Part shown: one piece after another, positions 18,055 to 26,367 of the stretch
How positions within the stretch are numbered: position 1 is the first letter of the stretch
How the letters are laid out: each line of letters starts with the position of its first letter
Assembly (NCBI RefSeq): GCF_947498515.1
Contig: NZ_CANMKO010000008.1
Span: 1 to 64,000 of the forward strand
Origin: an uncultured Pelagimonas sp.
GTDB taxonomy: Bacteria > Pseudomonadota > Alphaproteobacteria > Rhodobacterales > Rhodobacteraceae
DNA length: 64,000 nucleotides
Direction: 5' to 3'
Position numbers and translations under genes: made by a program
Notes under the pieces: model-generated
What the model was told of the DNA's origin: nothing
Seen by the model: only the letters and a program-made list of their open reading frames with translations
Database searches by the model: none

Positions 18055-19752
18055 TTATGCGCCCACCACCGTGACAGAGTTATTAGGATCAAGTTTGATG
18101 GTGCCCTGTTTGCGGATGTGGCTTTCGACCACGTCCCAAATCTGTGGCCCTTCGGTGCCTTCGTTGACGCTTGCCCAGCCGGCAACAACGTAGTTTTTCG
18201 CCGGATCAACGGCTTCGCCGGTTTTCAACAGGGTCATTTCGGAAATCCGCTCGCCCTGTGGCTTGGTCACGTCACAACGGTAGGCCATGCCACCGATACG
18301 CACCATGTCCCCACCCTGTTGGTAATAAGGGTCGGGGTTAAAGATGTTGTCGGCCACGTCCTCAAGGATCACCTTGATGAACTCCCCGGTCATTTCAGAG
18401 CGATAAGCCTCGCCGTAGCTCATCGAGGTGACGTTCCAGATGTCTTCGCGGGTGATATCATCACCAGGAAGCAATGATGGCCCCCAGCGCACGCCGGGCG
18501 ACATGGCGATGTCGGCCTCACGCTCTTCGATCAACGCGTTACAAATCAGGTCATCCCAAGAGCCGTTGAAATTCCCACGACGATAGAGCGTGCTATCGGT
18601 CTGGCCGATGACTTCGCTCAGCTGGTCTTTGTACGGCGCGCGCTGCTCTTCGATAACCTTGGTCATCACCGGATCAGGCGTGATCACATCCGAGAAAATC
18701 GGGATAAGCTTGTGGCGATAGCCCATCATCCGGCCGTCGCGGATATCCAGATCGACGCGGCTGACGAATTTGCCGTTTGAGCCAGAAGCCACAACGATGG
18801 TTTCGCCGACCAGCACCGGTTCGGGCAACGCGTCATGGGTGTGACCTGACAGGATCACGTCGATCCCGGTGACTTTGGTCGCCATCTGCTTGTCGACGTC
18901 AAAGCCATTGTGCGACAGGCACACAACGCATTCCGCGCCCATGCTGCGGACTTCATCCACCATGGCCTGCATGTTTTCATCGCGAATACCAAAGCTGTAT
19001 TCCGGGAACATCCAACGCGGGTTGGCGATCGGCATATAGGGGAAGGCCTGACCGATCACGGCAACCTTAACGCCGCCACGCTCAAAGAACTTGTAGGGTT
19101 TGAACAGCTCAGCCGGTTCATCCCACTCGGAGTCAAAGATGTTTTGACCCAGTGCGGCAAAGGGCAACCCTTCGACGATTTCATTCACACGCTCGGAACC
19201 GAGGGTAAATTCCCAGTGGAATGTCATCGCGTCGGGTTTCAGGACGTTCATGGAGTTCACCATGTCTTGCCCTTCGGTGTGAAAGCAGGTGTAGGACCCG
19301 TGCCATGTATCCCCACCATCCAGCAAAATCGCATCCGGGCGGTCGGCGCGAATGGCATTCACCACGGTCGACACACGATCAAGGCCACCAACCTTGCCAT
19401 AGCCTTTGGCCAGAGCTTCAAAGTCACCCGATGACAGCGCGTAGTGGGAGGGAGACCCATCTTCGATGCCATAGGCTTTGCGGAAATCCGCTCCGGTCAA
19501 ATGCGGCACGGCCCCTTTGTTGCCACCAACCCCGATATTAACCGACGGTTCGCGGAAATAGATCGGCATCAGCTGGGCATGAATGTCCGTGACGTGAATA
19601 AGCGAGACATTTCCAAAGGTGTCGAACTGCAAAAGCTGGTCCTGAGTCAGGCTTTGCTGCGTGGCTGCGCGCGCCCAAGTGCCATAGCCAGACGCGCCCA
19701 TCATGGCCGTAGCTGCCATGGAAACCTGCAAAAAATCGCGACGAGAGATCAT
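18055..19752 (-). CDS. soxB: SoxB, thiosulfohydrolase
   Basis: A 565-residue periplasmic enzyme that hydrolyses sulfate from SoxY-bound thiosulfate. The Tat signal is SRRDFLQVSMAATAMMG. It belongs to the 5'-nucleotidase metallophosphoesterase fold, with metal motifs VTDIHAQLMP, LLDGGDTWHGS, and SGHTHDALPEP. Length matches SoxB. It lies 90 bp upstream of soxC and 105 bp downstream of soxA on the same strand. Confidence 0.97.
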   Translation of the reverse strand: MISRRDFLQVSMAATAMMGASGYGTWARAATQQSLTQDQLLQFDTFGNVSLIHVTDIHAQLMPIYFREPSVNIGVGGNKGAVPHLTGADFRKAYGIEDGSPSHYALSSGDFEALAKGYGKVGGLDRVSTVVNAIRADRPDAILLDGGDTWHGSYTCFHTEGQDMVNSMNVLKPDAMTFHWEFTLGSERVNEIVEGLPFAALGQNIFDSEWDEPAELFKPYKFFERGGVKVAVIGQAFPYMPIANPRWMFPEYSFGIRDENMQAMVDEVRSMGAECVVCLSHNGFDVDKQMATKVTGIDVILSGHTHDALPEPVLVGETIVVASGSNGKFVSRVDLDIRDGRMMGYRHKLIPIFSDVITPDPVMTKVIEEQRAPYKDQLSEVIGQTDSTLYRRGNFNGSWDDLICNALIEEREADIAMSPGVRWGPSLLPGDDITREDIWNVTSMSYGEAYRSEMTGEFIKVILEDVADNIFNPDPYYQQGGDMVRIGGMAYRCDVTKPQGERISEMTLLKTGEAVDPAKNYVVAGWASVNEGTEGPQIWDVVESHIRKQGTIKLDPNNSVTVVGA

Positions 19753-19857
19753 GGGGAGTGCTTTCTATCTCAGGGTGTTACCGCAAACGCATTCACGATA
19801 ATGAATGGATTTAGGGAAAGAAAACCCCGCACCGGGCAACCGATGCGGGGCAAAATA

Positions 19858-20715
19858 TTAGTTACGGACGGAGGGGCCTTCGACGGCCAAACCATTCGCA
19901 CGCGAGGAGACATAGAGCTCCAACGCGATAAACTCGGCCGAACCTGGGCTATAGGTTTCGGCGCGCGTATCACGCACACAGCCTTTGAAGCGCGAATGCA
20001 CCCCGTTCAGCTTGGCGTTTTTCAGACGATAGGCCGGGAAGCCGTTGATCTGACCTTGGCTCAGGTGATCCGCACGAATGTAATTGCCATAGTTGTCTTC
20101 GTGGCAATTGGCGCAGCTCAGCTCGAGCTGACCGGTACGTGTATAGTACAGCTCTTTACCCTGTGCCCACATATCGGCCGCAGGGCCGTCAATGGCCACA
20201 TTCATTGGCATGCCACGCGAATGGAACGACAGCATCGCTTCCATGTTGACGGCTGCACCAGCGTCGTATTTCCACGCCTCGGCCCCCATCTGGTTCACCC
20301 GGCAGTCGTTCATCTGCATCTGCAGAGTGCGGACTTCGCCAGCTTCTTCGTTCCACTTGGGGTATGTCGCTTTGACACCTGCCATCGAGTCGGCAGGATC
20401 ATTGTGGCAGTCTGCGCAGGCTTTGCCTTCGCTGCCCTCAGCGGCGTTCCACTGATCCATCGCCTGATCCACAAAGATCATGCCCGGATTGTCGAAGTCG
20501 TCCAGCTGAAGTGATTGCGTTTCATCCGAGCGAAAGTGCCAGCCCGAAATCAGCTCGTCCAGCGCACCATCAAGATGGGCCGGAGCGGCGGTTTTAGTGA
20601 CCAGCTCGGTGTCGCCATTGATGACCATTGTGTCATCGTCTGCGCCGCCCGCTATGGCCAGAGGTGCCGAAAGGCCTGCCACTAGGGCTAGGGCCGTCAG
20701 TGCCTTGAAATTCAT
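19858..20715 (-). CDS. soxA: SoxA, di-haem subunit of L-cysteine S-thiosulfotransferase
   Basis: A 285-residue periplasmic cytochrome c that, with SoxX, joins thiosulfate to the SoxY cysteine. Signal peptide to about residue 22. Two haem sites are seen, CADCH (100-104) and CANCH (201-205), so this is the di-haem type. Cys138 (NDCRVN) is the likely axial ligand of the first haem and Cys246 (FKGCVRD) the active-site ligand of the second. The start at 20715 has GGGAGGG upstream. Confidence 0.97.
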   Translation of the reverse strand: MNFKALTALALVAGLSAPLAIAGGADDDTMVINGDTELVTKTAAPAHLDGALDELISGWHFRSDETQSLQLDDFDNPGMIFVDQAMDQWNAAEGSEGKACADCHNDPADSMAGVKATYPKWNEEAGEVRTLQMQMNDCRVNQMGAEAWKYDAGAAVNMEAMLSFHSRGMPMNVAIDGPAADMWAQGKELYYTRTGQLELSCANCHEDNYGNYIRADHLSQGQINGFPAYRLKNAKLNGVHSRFKGCVRDTRAETYSPGSAEFIALELYVSSRANGLAVEGPSVRN

Positions 20716-20792
20716 ATATTTTCCCTCCCTTTGAACCTGTGCCCCAAAAGCATTTTCATGCGTTCGCGATCCGGGGCACAAGAAGCCAGCGT

Positions 20793-21122
20793 TTAGCCGA
20801 TGGCGATTTTCTTGGCGGTCTCATAGACGTCGCCGTCATCATCGTACCATGTGAATTTGAATTCACCGGCCTCGGGCACGGTGGCTTCGAATTCCACATA
20901 TGGGTTGGTCGAGATGGCAGGCTCAAGCGTCACATCAATGACGTTCTGACCATTAAAATCGCAGGTAAAGCGATTGATGATCGAGCGCGGAATGATGTTG
21001 CCGTCTTTGCCTTTGCGCTGACCCGATTCCATTTTGTGCGAAATCAGGGTCTTGATGGTGATTGCATCACCAGCAGCGGCCTTTTTGGGGACTTTGACGC
21101 GGGGTTTTACACCAGATGCCAT
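20793..21122 (-). CDS. soxZ: SoxZ, sulfur carrier partner subunit
   Basis: A 109-residue immunoglobulin-like protein that forms the SoxYZ carrier. Typical features are KPRVKVPKKAAAGDAITIKTLISHKMESGQRKG near the start and FTCDFNGQNVIDVTLEPAISTNPYVEF. It has no signal peptide and is exported with SoxY in known systems. It lies 81 bp after soxY. Confidence 0.97.
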   Translation of the reverse strand: MASGVKPRVKVPKKAAAGDAITIKTLISHKMESGQRKGKDGNIIPRSIINRFTCDFNGQNVIDVTLEPAISTNPYVEFEATVPEAGEFKFTWYDDDGDVYETAKKIAIG

Positions 21123-21203
21123 TGTTCAATTCTCCTAACGTTTTGGTCGCAATCCCGAGCCGCAAAAAACCGAAGTCCACTTTTGCTGGGATTGCTCCGC
21201 TGC

Positions 21204-21623
21204 TTAGCCGCCGCAGCCGCCGATGGTGACCTTGACGGTCTTGGAGGCGCGGGCAAAGCTGCCGTCGGCCATTTTGGCAACAGCAACGACATCTTGCGTA
21301 CCGGCCAGGCGAATACGGGTCGAGGCGGACTGGCTGGCAGCCAGTGGGCCAAAGTTGAATGTACCAACCGGCGGCGTCGGGTTGCCTGTGGCCAGAACCA
21401 TGATTGCGGTTGCGCCGGGCGCGGATACCGCGATCGGAACGGTATTGCCGTTTTCCGCAATTTCAGGCGCAGTCAGCTCAAGGCCAGTATCGGCCATATC
21501 GGCCCCGCCTGTGAACTCGGCAATCAGATCGTCCGACGCGGATGCGCTTGCACGCAGCGGCAGGACGGTCATCAGCGCTGCACCGGCACCCATGGCCAAT
21601 GTTTCGCGACGTGTGAATTCCAT
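21204..21623 (-). CDS. soxY: SoxY, sulfur-carrying subunit
   Basis: A 139-residue protein that carries the growing sulfur chain on a C-terminal cysteine. The Tat signal is TRRETLAMGAGAALM. The swinging arm ends in GGCGG, so the carrier cysteine is Cys137. It sits between soxX and soxZ; the start is 22 bases after the soxX stop. Confidence 0.97.
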   Translation of the reverse strand: MEFTRRETLAMGAGAALMTVLPLRASASASDDLIAEFTGGADMADTGLELTAPEIAENGNTVPIAVSAPGATAIMVLATGNPTPPVGTFNFGPLAASQSASTRIRLAGTQDVVAVAKMADGSFARASKTVKVTIGGCGG

Positions 21624-21645
21624 CGTCTGTCTCCTTAGTTTAAGG

Positions 21646-22122
21646 TCAGCTTTCCTTGAGCGTCAGCAGGAATGCGACCACATCTTCGATATCTTGAGCC
21701 GACAAAAGCGGCGGCAAAGGTTCAGCACCGGCCTTGCCTGTGTAGGCGTCACCGGGGCGAATGTAGCCTTTGGTTTTGTAAAAGGCGGGCATTACCGTGC
21801 CTTCAAAGGTCATCTTGGCGTTGGCCACGATGCCGCGCAGTTCCGCTTCGCTGCGGGCCTCACCTGTATAGGACAGGTCCGGTCCAACTTCGCCGTGGAA
21901 TGGCACATCGGCCAGTTGCTCAACCGCATGGCAGGACACGCAATTGCCTTTGGATTTAGATCCAAAAACAGAGCGGCCATTTTCGGCATCACCGGGCTTG
22001 CCGGTTAGGGACATTTCAACAACGCCCTCTTCACCATATGCCACGTCGGCTGGTAGCACGGTCTCGGCTGCGGCCATCCCCGCTGCCAGCACCAGTGCTG
22101 TTGTTAGTGTTGTAAGCCTCAT
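21646..22122 (-). CDS. soxX: SoxX, mono-haem subunit of L-cysteine S-thiosulfotransferase
   Basis: A 158-residue periplasmic cytochrome c. Signal peptide to about residue 19. Haem site CVSCH (61-65); the likely axial methionine is Met111 in TVMPAFYK. The ribosome site GGGAGGG is eight bases upstream. It is the first gene after a 165 bp gap containing a probable operator, so the soxXYZABCDE transcript probably starts here. Confidence 0.97.
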   Translation of the reverse strand: MRLTTLTTALVLAAGMAAAETVLPADVAYGEEGVVEMSLTGKPGDAENGRSVFGSKSKGNCVSCHAVEQLADVPFHGEVGPDLSYTGEARSEAELRGIVANAKMTFEGTVMPAFYKTKGYIRPGDAYTGKAGAEPLPPLLSAQDIEDVVAFLLTLKES

Positions 22123-22246
22123 GTTCCCTCCCTAGGCTTGCTGGCCTTTCGGCCTTGCTCGCGGCCCCGTCGCGCTGGGGCTTTCTACTCTCGTCATTGC
22201 TCGCTGATGTATACCGTAGGGCACAGGCCCCGCTCAACGCAACAAC

Positions 22247-22266
22247 AAATTCGCAAACGTGAATTT
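22247..22266. promoter_or_regulatory. Probable SoxR operator (ATTC-N8-GAAT dyad)
   Basis: AAATTC (22247-22252) and GAATTT (22261-22266) flank eight bases. This matches the ATTC-N8-GAAT core reported for the sulfide-responsive ArsR-type repressors SqrR and BigR, relatives of the SoxR encoded 1.8 kb away. It lies 125 bp before the soxX start, between soxW and soxX. That SoxR binds here is an inference. Confidence 0.6.
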
Positions 22267-22287
22267 CTTGTCGCAGGCAAGGCGCTA

Positions 22288-22863
22288 TCAGTCGAAACTT
22301 CCGTTGCTGCGTTCTTGGATCATCCGCGCATGGTAACGCTGGAAATCTTCACCGTTTTCAAGTGCATAATGCTTTTCCGCGACCCAAGTAAACATATCTT
22401 TTGTCGTGCCTTTGCCAAAGGCACCCGGCATCACTGCAACCGCCGCATCCATGGCATTTACGCCCTCTGGCACCTCTTCAGGTAGAAAAACGATGTTGGG
22501 TGTGAACATCACACGCCATTTGCGGGCCATGTCTTTTTCGCTGCGCGAATCCCCGTCAAAGTCGACGACTTCGACATCGCCATAGAGGTTCATCTGCACC
22601 ACGAAATAGTTTTCGGCGATGTAGTCAGAGATGCCCTGATCCGAGAAAACCTCTTCGTGCATTTTGGCGCAATAGATGCACCCACGCTGTTCAAAGAACA
22701 GCACCAAACGCTTGCCCTCAGCATTGGCTTCATCAAGGTCTTCGCGCAGGTCTTTGAACGTGTCGCGCATCCACGGCTGCTTGTGTAGCCCGTCGTCGCC
22801 CATTTCCGCTATCGCAGGTACAGCCATCAGCGCGGCCACCGCCGCCAAAATCCAATGTCGCAT
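22288..22863 (-). CDS. soxW: SoxW, periplasmic thioredoxin
   Basis: A 191-residue thioredoxin-fold protein with a signal peptide (to about residue 19). The redox motif is CIYC (62-65), followed by the cis-proline region MFTPNIVF. SoxW receives electrons from SoxV and keeps SoxYZ reduced in known systems. The start is 28 bases after the soxV stop. The C-terminal half (GKGTTKDMFTWVAEKHY) fits the SoxW/DsbE-like subgroup. Confidence 0.92.
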   Translation of the reverse strand: MRHWILAAVAALMAVPAIAEMGDDGLHKQPWMRDTFKDLREDLDEANAEGKRLVLFFEQRGCIYCAKMHEEVFSDQGISDYIAENYFVVQMNLYGDVEVVDFDGDSRSEKDMARKWRVMFTPNIVFLPEEVPEGVNAMDAAVAVMPGAFGKGTTKDMFTWVAEKHYALENGEDFQRYHARMIQERSNGSFD

Positions 22864-22891
22864 TTCAAATTCCTCCCAGTCTCGCTTTGGC

Positions 22892-23620
22892 TCAGACCCA
22901 GTTCGGATAGGCCTTTAACATGAGTTCGGCGATCCAACCCACCGTATCGGTTGCAATCAGGATCGCAAATATAATCAGCATGACGCCCATAGCTTTTTCA
23001 ACATGGACCATTTTTGAACGGTGTTTTTGCAGCCAACGCAGGAACGGCTGGGCAAAAACGGCCGCCACAACAAAGGGCGCGGTCATACCGATCCCAAAGA
23101 CCGCCAGCAAAAGCGCACCGTGCCAGAGCTCCCCCATCCCCGAGGCAATCGCAAGGATCGTCGCCAAAATAGGCCCCACACAGGCCGTCCAGCCAAAGCC
23201 AAACGCCAAGCCCATGACATAGGCCCCGAAAACCGTCGACGGGTCGGCTTTGCTTTCCATGCGCGCCTCGCGATAGAGAAAGCCGATCTTGATAACCCCA
23301 AGAAAATGCAGCCCAAAAGCAAAGATAATCGCCGCCGCCACATAGGACAGAGCGTCTTTCCAATCGGCAAAGGCCTGACCAAGTGCAGTCGCCCCAAGCC
23401 CGAGCAACATAAAGATCGTTGTGACCCCAAGGGCGAACATAATGGCAGAGAGGATCAAGCGCCGCTGCGCCCCCGGCGCAATCCCGCCTTCGTCACGAAG
23501 CTCGCTCATCGACAACCCGGCCATATAGGACAGGTAAAAAGGCACCATAGGCAAAATGCACGGGGTAAAGAACGCACCCAACCCGGCAAGCAAAGCCCCG
23601 GCATAACTGATGTCGAACAT
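22892..23620 (-). CDS. soxV: SoxV, CcdA-type thiol transport protein
   Basis: A 242-residue inner membrane protein with six predicted helices. The two redox cysteines lie in FTPCILPMVPFYLSYMAG (helix 1) and WTACVGPILATI (helix 4), as in CcdA and the DsbD core. It passes electrons from cytoplasmic thioredoxin to SoxW. It is divergent from soxS across 71 bp. Confidence 0.95.
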   Translation of the reverse strand: MFDISYAGALLAGLGAFFTPCILPMVPFYLSYMAGLSMSELRDEGGIAPGAQRRLILSAIMFALGVTTIFMLLGLGATALGQAFADWKDALSYVAAAIIFAFGLHFLGVIKIGFLYREARMESKADPSTVFGAYVMGLAFGFGWTACVGPILATILAIASGMGELWHGALLLAVFGIGMTAPFVVAAVFAQPFLRWLQKHRSKMVHVEKAMGVMLIIFAILIATDTVGWIAELMLKAYPNWV

Positions 23621-23640
23621 GGGTGCTCCTTGATCAATTC

Positions 23641-23671
23641 ACATATTCAGATTATGTTGTTCGATAACGAA
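23641..23671. promoter_or_regulatory. Two dyads in the soxV-soxS divergent promoter region
   Basis: ACATA (23641-23645) and TATGT (23653-23657) form a dyad with a 7 base spacer. TTCG (23660-23663) and CGAA (23668-23671) form a second with 4 bases between. Both lie in the 71 bp between divergent genes, where a SoxR site is expected. Neither is an exact ATTC-N8-GAAT match, so the regulator is uncertain. Confidence 0.35.
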
Positions 23672-23691
23672 TGGTCAATTGGTGATCCAAG

Positions 23692-24075
23692 GTGAGACAA
23701 TTTGCATATGCGATGCTGGCATTAATCGCCAGCGCTGGACTGGCTTTGGCCAAGGACACAGATCAAGACATCCGTCTTGTGATGGTCGATCAACCCGGGT
23801 GCGCCTATTGCGCCGCGTGGGATGATGAGATTGGTCCGGCTTATCCCAACACCGCCGAGGGCAAATTTGCGCCCCTGATGCGCGCCGATCTGCATGTCGG
23901 GCCACCCGATGGTATTAAATATGCACGAAGGGTGAACTTTACCCCCACTTTTATTCTGCTAGAAGGCAACAACGAGGTTGCGCGCATCGAAGGATATCCG
24001 GGAGAGGATTTCTTTTGGCCAATCTTGGCAAAACTGTTACAGGACCACACCGCGTTCCAACCGGCGACCAACTGA
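23692..24075 (+). CDS. soxS: SoxS, periplasmic thioredoxin-like protein
   Basis: A 127-residue protein with a signal peptide (to about residue 20) and a thioredoxin motif CAYC (37-40); FTPTFIL carries the cis-proline. In Paracoccus SoxS reductively reactivates SoxY. The start is GTG at 23692; no other start fits the signal peptide. The ribosome site is weak. It precedes soxR by 14 bases in the divergent soxSRT operon. Confidence 0.92.
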   Translation: MRQFAYAMLALIASAGLALAKDTDQDIRLVMVDQPGCAYCAAWDDEIGPAYPNTAEGKFAPLMRADLHVGPPDGIKYARRVNFTPTFILLEGNNEVARIEGYPGEDFFWPILAKLLQDHTAFQPATN

Positions 24076-24089
24076 GACTGATCTGACCC

Positions 24090-24428
24090 ATGGCCCTTCC
24101 CGTACTTTCTGATGACCTAAGTGATGACGAGCTGGACCGCATCGTCGACAAAGCCACCACAGCGTCGGCTTTCCTTAAGGCGATTAGTCACGAAGGCCGA
24201 TTGATGATCCTGTGCCATTTGGTGTCTGGCGAAAAGTCGGTGACCGAGCTCGAAGACCTCCTGTCGGCCCGTCAGGCGGCCGTGTCCCAACAGTTGTCTC
24301 GCCTACGTCTTGAGGGGCTTGTTGTGCCCCGCCGCGAGGGCAAAGCGATCTTTTACAGGCTAGCCGATGACCGCCCGCGCAAAATGCTGGAATGCGTCTA
24401 CGAGCTGTTCTGCGCCGAAGACGATTGA
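24090..24428 (+). CDS. soxR: SoxR, ArsR-family sulfur-responsive repressor
   Basis: A 112-residue winged-helix regulator. The recognition helix is RQAAVSQQLSRLRLEGLV and the wing REGKAIFYRLAD. Cys42 and Cys102 match the cysteine pair that forms a tetrasulfide in SqrR/BigR-type persulfide sensors; Cys108 is extra. It probably represses the sox operons until sulfane sulfur builds up. It lies between soxS and soxT, and a matching operator dyad is upstream of soxX. Confidence 0.93.
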   Translation: MALPVLSDDLSDDELDRIVDKATTASAFLKAISHEGRLMILCHLVSGEKSVTELEDLLSARQAAVSQQLSRLRLEGLVVPRREGKAIFYRLADDRPRKMLECVYELFCAEDD

Positions 24429-24517
24429 TTTCGGCGATTGATTTTAGGGCCGCCTCGGCGCAACCTTGTCACAGTTGAAAGCAAGTAAGCTGGCGACGGT
24501 CGGAGGAGGGCCTTTGC

Positions 24518-25579
24518 ATGCGTGATATCTTGTCTGACCATCAGATGGTGGCCTTGATTGGCCTATTCGGAGGCATCTTGTTGGGTCTTGCGGCCCGATT
24601 GGGCCGTTTTTGCACCCTTGGGGCCATCGAAGATGCGCTTTATGGCGGGTCCATGGTGCGCATGCGCATGTGGGGCGTGGCCATTGGGTTTGCCATTCTC
24701 GGCAGCTTTACTTTGATCGGAACCGGCTATCTGGACGGAGCCAGCAGCTACTATTTGTCAATCCGCTGGATGCCGATGGCCTCGGTGATCGGTGGCTTGG
24801 TATTTGGCTATGGCATGGCCCTGTCGGGAAATTGCGGATACGGGGCCGTCGCCCGATTGGGCGGAGGCGATTTGCGCAGCTTTGTGATTGTGCTGGTCAT
24901 GGGGGTGTCGACCTATGTGGTTCTGTCTGGACCTCTGGCCCCGATGCGCAACGCTGTTTTCCCTCAAATCGATGTTACATCGACCGATATTCCACCCGGC
25001 ATTGCTCATCACCTCGCAAAGCTGACCGGCATCTCCGTGCCCTTGATAGGGGGCACAATGGGGGCTGCCATCCTGCTTGGGTCGCTGTTGTCCAAGGATA
25101 TTTGGGATAAGCCCGCGCAAGTTGTCTGGGCCTTTGTGGTTGGGTTCGCCATTGTCAGTGGCTGGGCAGGAACCGCTTGGGTCGCCGAAAGCGGATTTGA
25201 AGCTTTGCCAATTGTATCACACAGCTTTGCGGCCCCAATGGGGGAAAGCATCCTGTGGTTCATGACCGGTTCGGTGCGCCCCTTGTCATTCGCGGTCGGC
25301 TCAGTTGCCGGTATCTGGGTCGGGGCCTTTGTCGGCTCAATGATCAAGGGGCATTTCCGCTGGGAAGCCTGCGAAGACCCGCGCGAGTTAAAGCGCCAGA
25401 TTTTTGGCGCGGGCCTTATGGGTGCTGGCGCAGTTCTGGCGTTGGGATGTTCCGTCGGCCAAGGGCTTTCGGCGTTTTCGGTTTTGGCTTTGTCGGCCCC
25501 GGTCACCTTCTTGGCGATTTTTGCAGGGGCGGCCATTGGGTTACACCAGCTGATCGTCGGGTTTCAACCTGCCGAATAG
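24518..25579 (+). CDS. soxT: SoxT, YeeE/YedE-family sulfur transporter
   Basis: A 353-residue inner membrane protein with about nine hydrophobic segments. Conserved cysteines occur in LSGNCGYGA and LGCSVGQGLSAFS, the GCxxGQG motif of YeeE-type thiosulfate channels. SoxT is thought to move thiosulfate or a sulfur signal across the membrane and to affect SoxR. Ribosome site GGAGGAGGG. It is 89 bp after soxR. Confidence 0.92.
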   Translation: MRDILSDHQMVALIGLFGGILLGLAARLGRFCTLGAIEDALYGGSMVRMRMWGVAIGFAILGSFTLIGTGYLDGASSYYLSIRWMPMASVIGGLVFGYGMALSGNCGYGAVARLGGGDLRSFVIVLVMGVSTYVVLSGPLAPMRNAVFPQIDVTSTDIPPGIAHHLAKLTGISVPLIGGTMGAAILLGSLLSKDIWDKPAQVVWAFVVGFAIVSGWAGTAWVAESGFEALPIVSHSFAAPMGESILWFMTGSVRPLSFAVGSVAGIWVGAFVGSMIKGHFRWEACEDPRELKRQIFGAGLMGAGAVLALGCSVGQGLSAFSVLALSAPVTFLAIFAGAAIGLHQLIVGFQPAE

Positions 25580-25600
25580 GGGATTGCCTTGCGCGCGGAT

Positions 25601-25633
25601 GGGGCGCTGCCCCGTCCCGAGCACGCTCGGGAC
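25601..25633. repeat. Tandem-hairpin intergenic element after soxT
   Basis: Two adjacent hairpins: GGGGC/GCCCC (25601-25613) and GTCCCGAGC/GCTCGGGAC (25614-25633, 2 base loop). They are followed by CCCCGGGATATTTTGGGAAAGAAGAAG. From memory, similar GC-rich hairpins followed by a gatattt-aaagaag tail recur between genes in Rhodobacteraceae genomes. Here it lies between the convergent soxT and ribE and could end both transcripts. Only one copy was seen in this window. Confidence 0.6.
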
Positions 25634-25667
25634 TCCCCGGGATATTTTGGGAAAGAAGAAGCCCGGA

Positions 25668-26255
25668 TCAGCTCATTTCGCCAAGGCGCGCGACATAGCG
25701 GGCCAGCGTGTCGATCTCGAGGTTGATTGTATCGCCAACCTTGGCGTTGCCCCAAGTGGTGACCTTTTGGGTATGTGGGATGATGTTGATCCCGAAACGC
25801 GTGTCATCGACCTCATTGACCGTAAGCGACGTGCCATTCAACGCAACGGAGCCTTTGGGCGCGATAAAACGGGCCAACTCGCGTGGCGCGTCAAAGGTGA
25901 GCCGCGTGCTATCGCCTTCGACGCGCATATCAACAAGCTTTGCCACACCATCCACGTGGCCAGACACGATATGCCCACCAAGCTCATCACCGACTTTGAG
26001 CGCACGTTCTAGGTTGATAACGCGATCCACCGTCCAATCGGCCAAATTGGTCTTTGATACGGTCTCGGCGCTGATCTCCATGTCGAACCAATCATCCCCC
26101 AAAGCCACAACCGTCAGGCACACACCGTCACAGGCAATCGACGCACCGATATCAATTGAATTGGTGTCATAGGAGGTTGCAATCCGCGCCCGAAGATCGC
26201 CGCGTTGCTCAAGCTCGACGATACGGCCCTGATCGGTGATAATACCTGTGAACAT
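25668..26255 (-). CDS. ribE: Riboflavin synthase, alpha chain
   Basis: A 195-residue enzyme that dismutates two lumazines to riboflavin. The family N-terminus MFTGII starts at 26255 with AAAGGA upstream. Two similar lumazine-binding halves are visible: SIACDGVCLTVV with GGHIVSGHVDGVA, and SVALNGTSLTVNEV near residue 140. A longer open frame upstream (to 26375) is not part of the protein. ribD is 4.8 kb away on the same strand, with capsule genes between. Confidence 0.96.
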   Translation of the reverse strand: MFTGIITDQGRIVELEQRGDLRARIATSYDTNSIDIGASIACDGVCLTVVALGDDWFDMEISAETVSKTNLADWTVDRVINLERALKVGDELGGHIVSGHVDGVAKLVDMRVEGDSTRLTFDAPRELARFIAPKGSVALNGTSLTVNEVDDTRFGINIIPHTQKVTTWGNAKVGDTINLEIDTLARYVARLGEMS

Positions 26256-26367
26256 CTCGCGTCCTTTCGCATGTGGCGGCTCCTCTGGGCTGCGGCGCGA
26301 TGTGGCCTTATTTTCGCCGGGTTCAGAGGTTAAAGATTTCGTTAGGACAAGGACATAAAACGCCATC

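Noticed and set aside
19444-20514. 356-codon plus-strand frame opposite soxA and soxB
   Set aside because: Antisense shadow of two clear sox genes, with no ribosome site and a composition typical of reverse complements of coding DNA.
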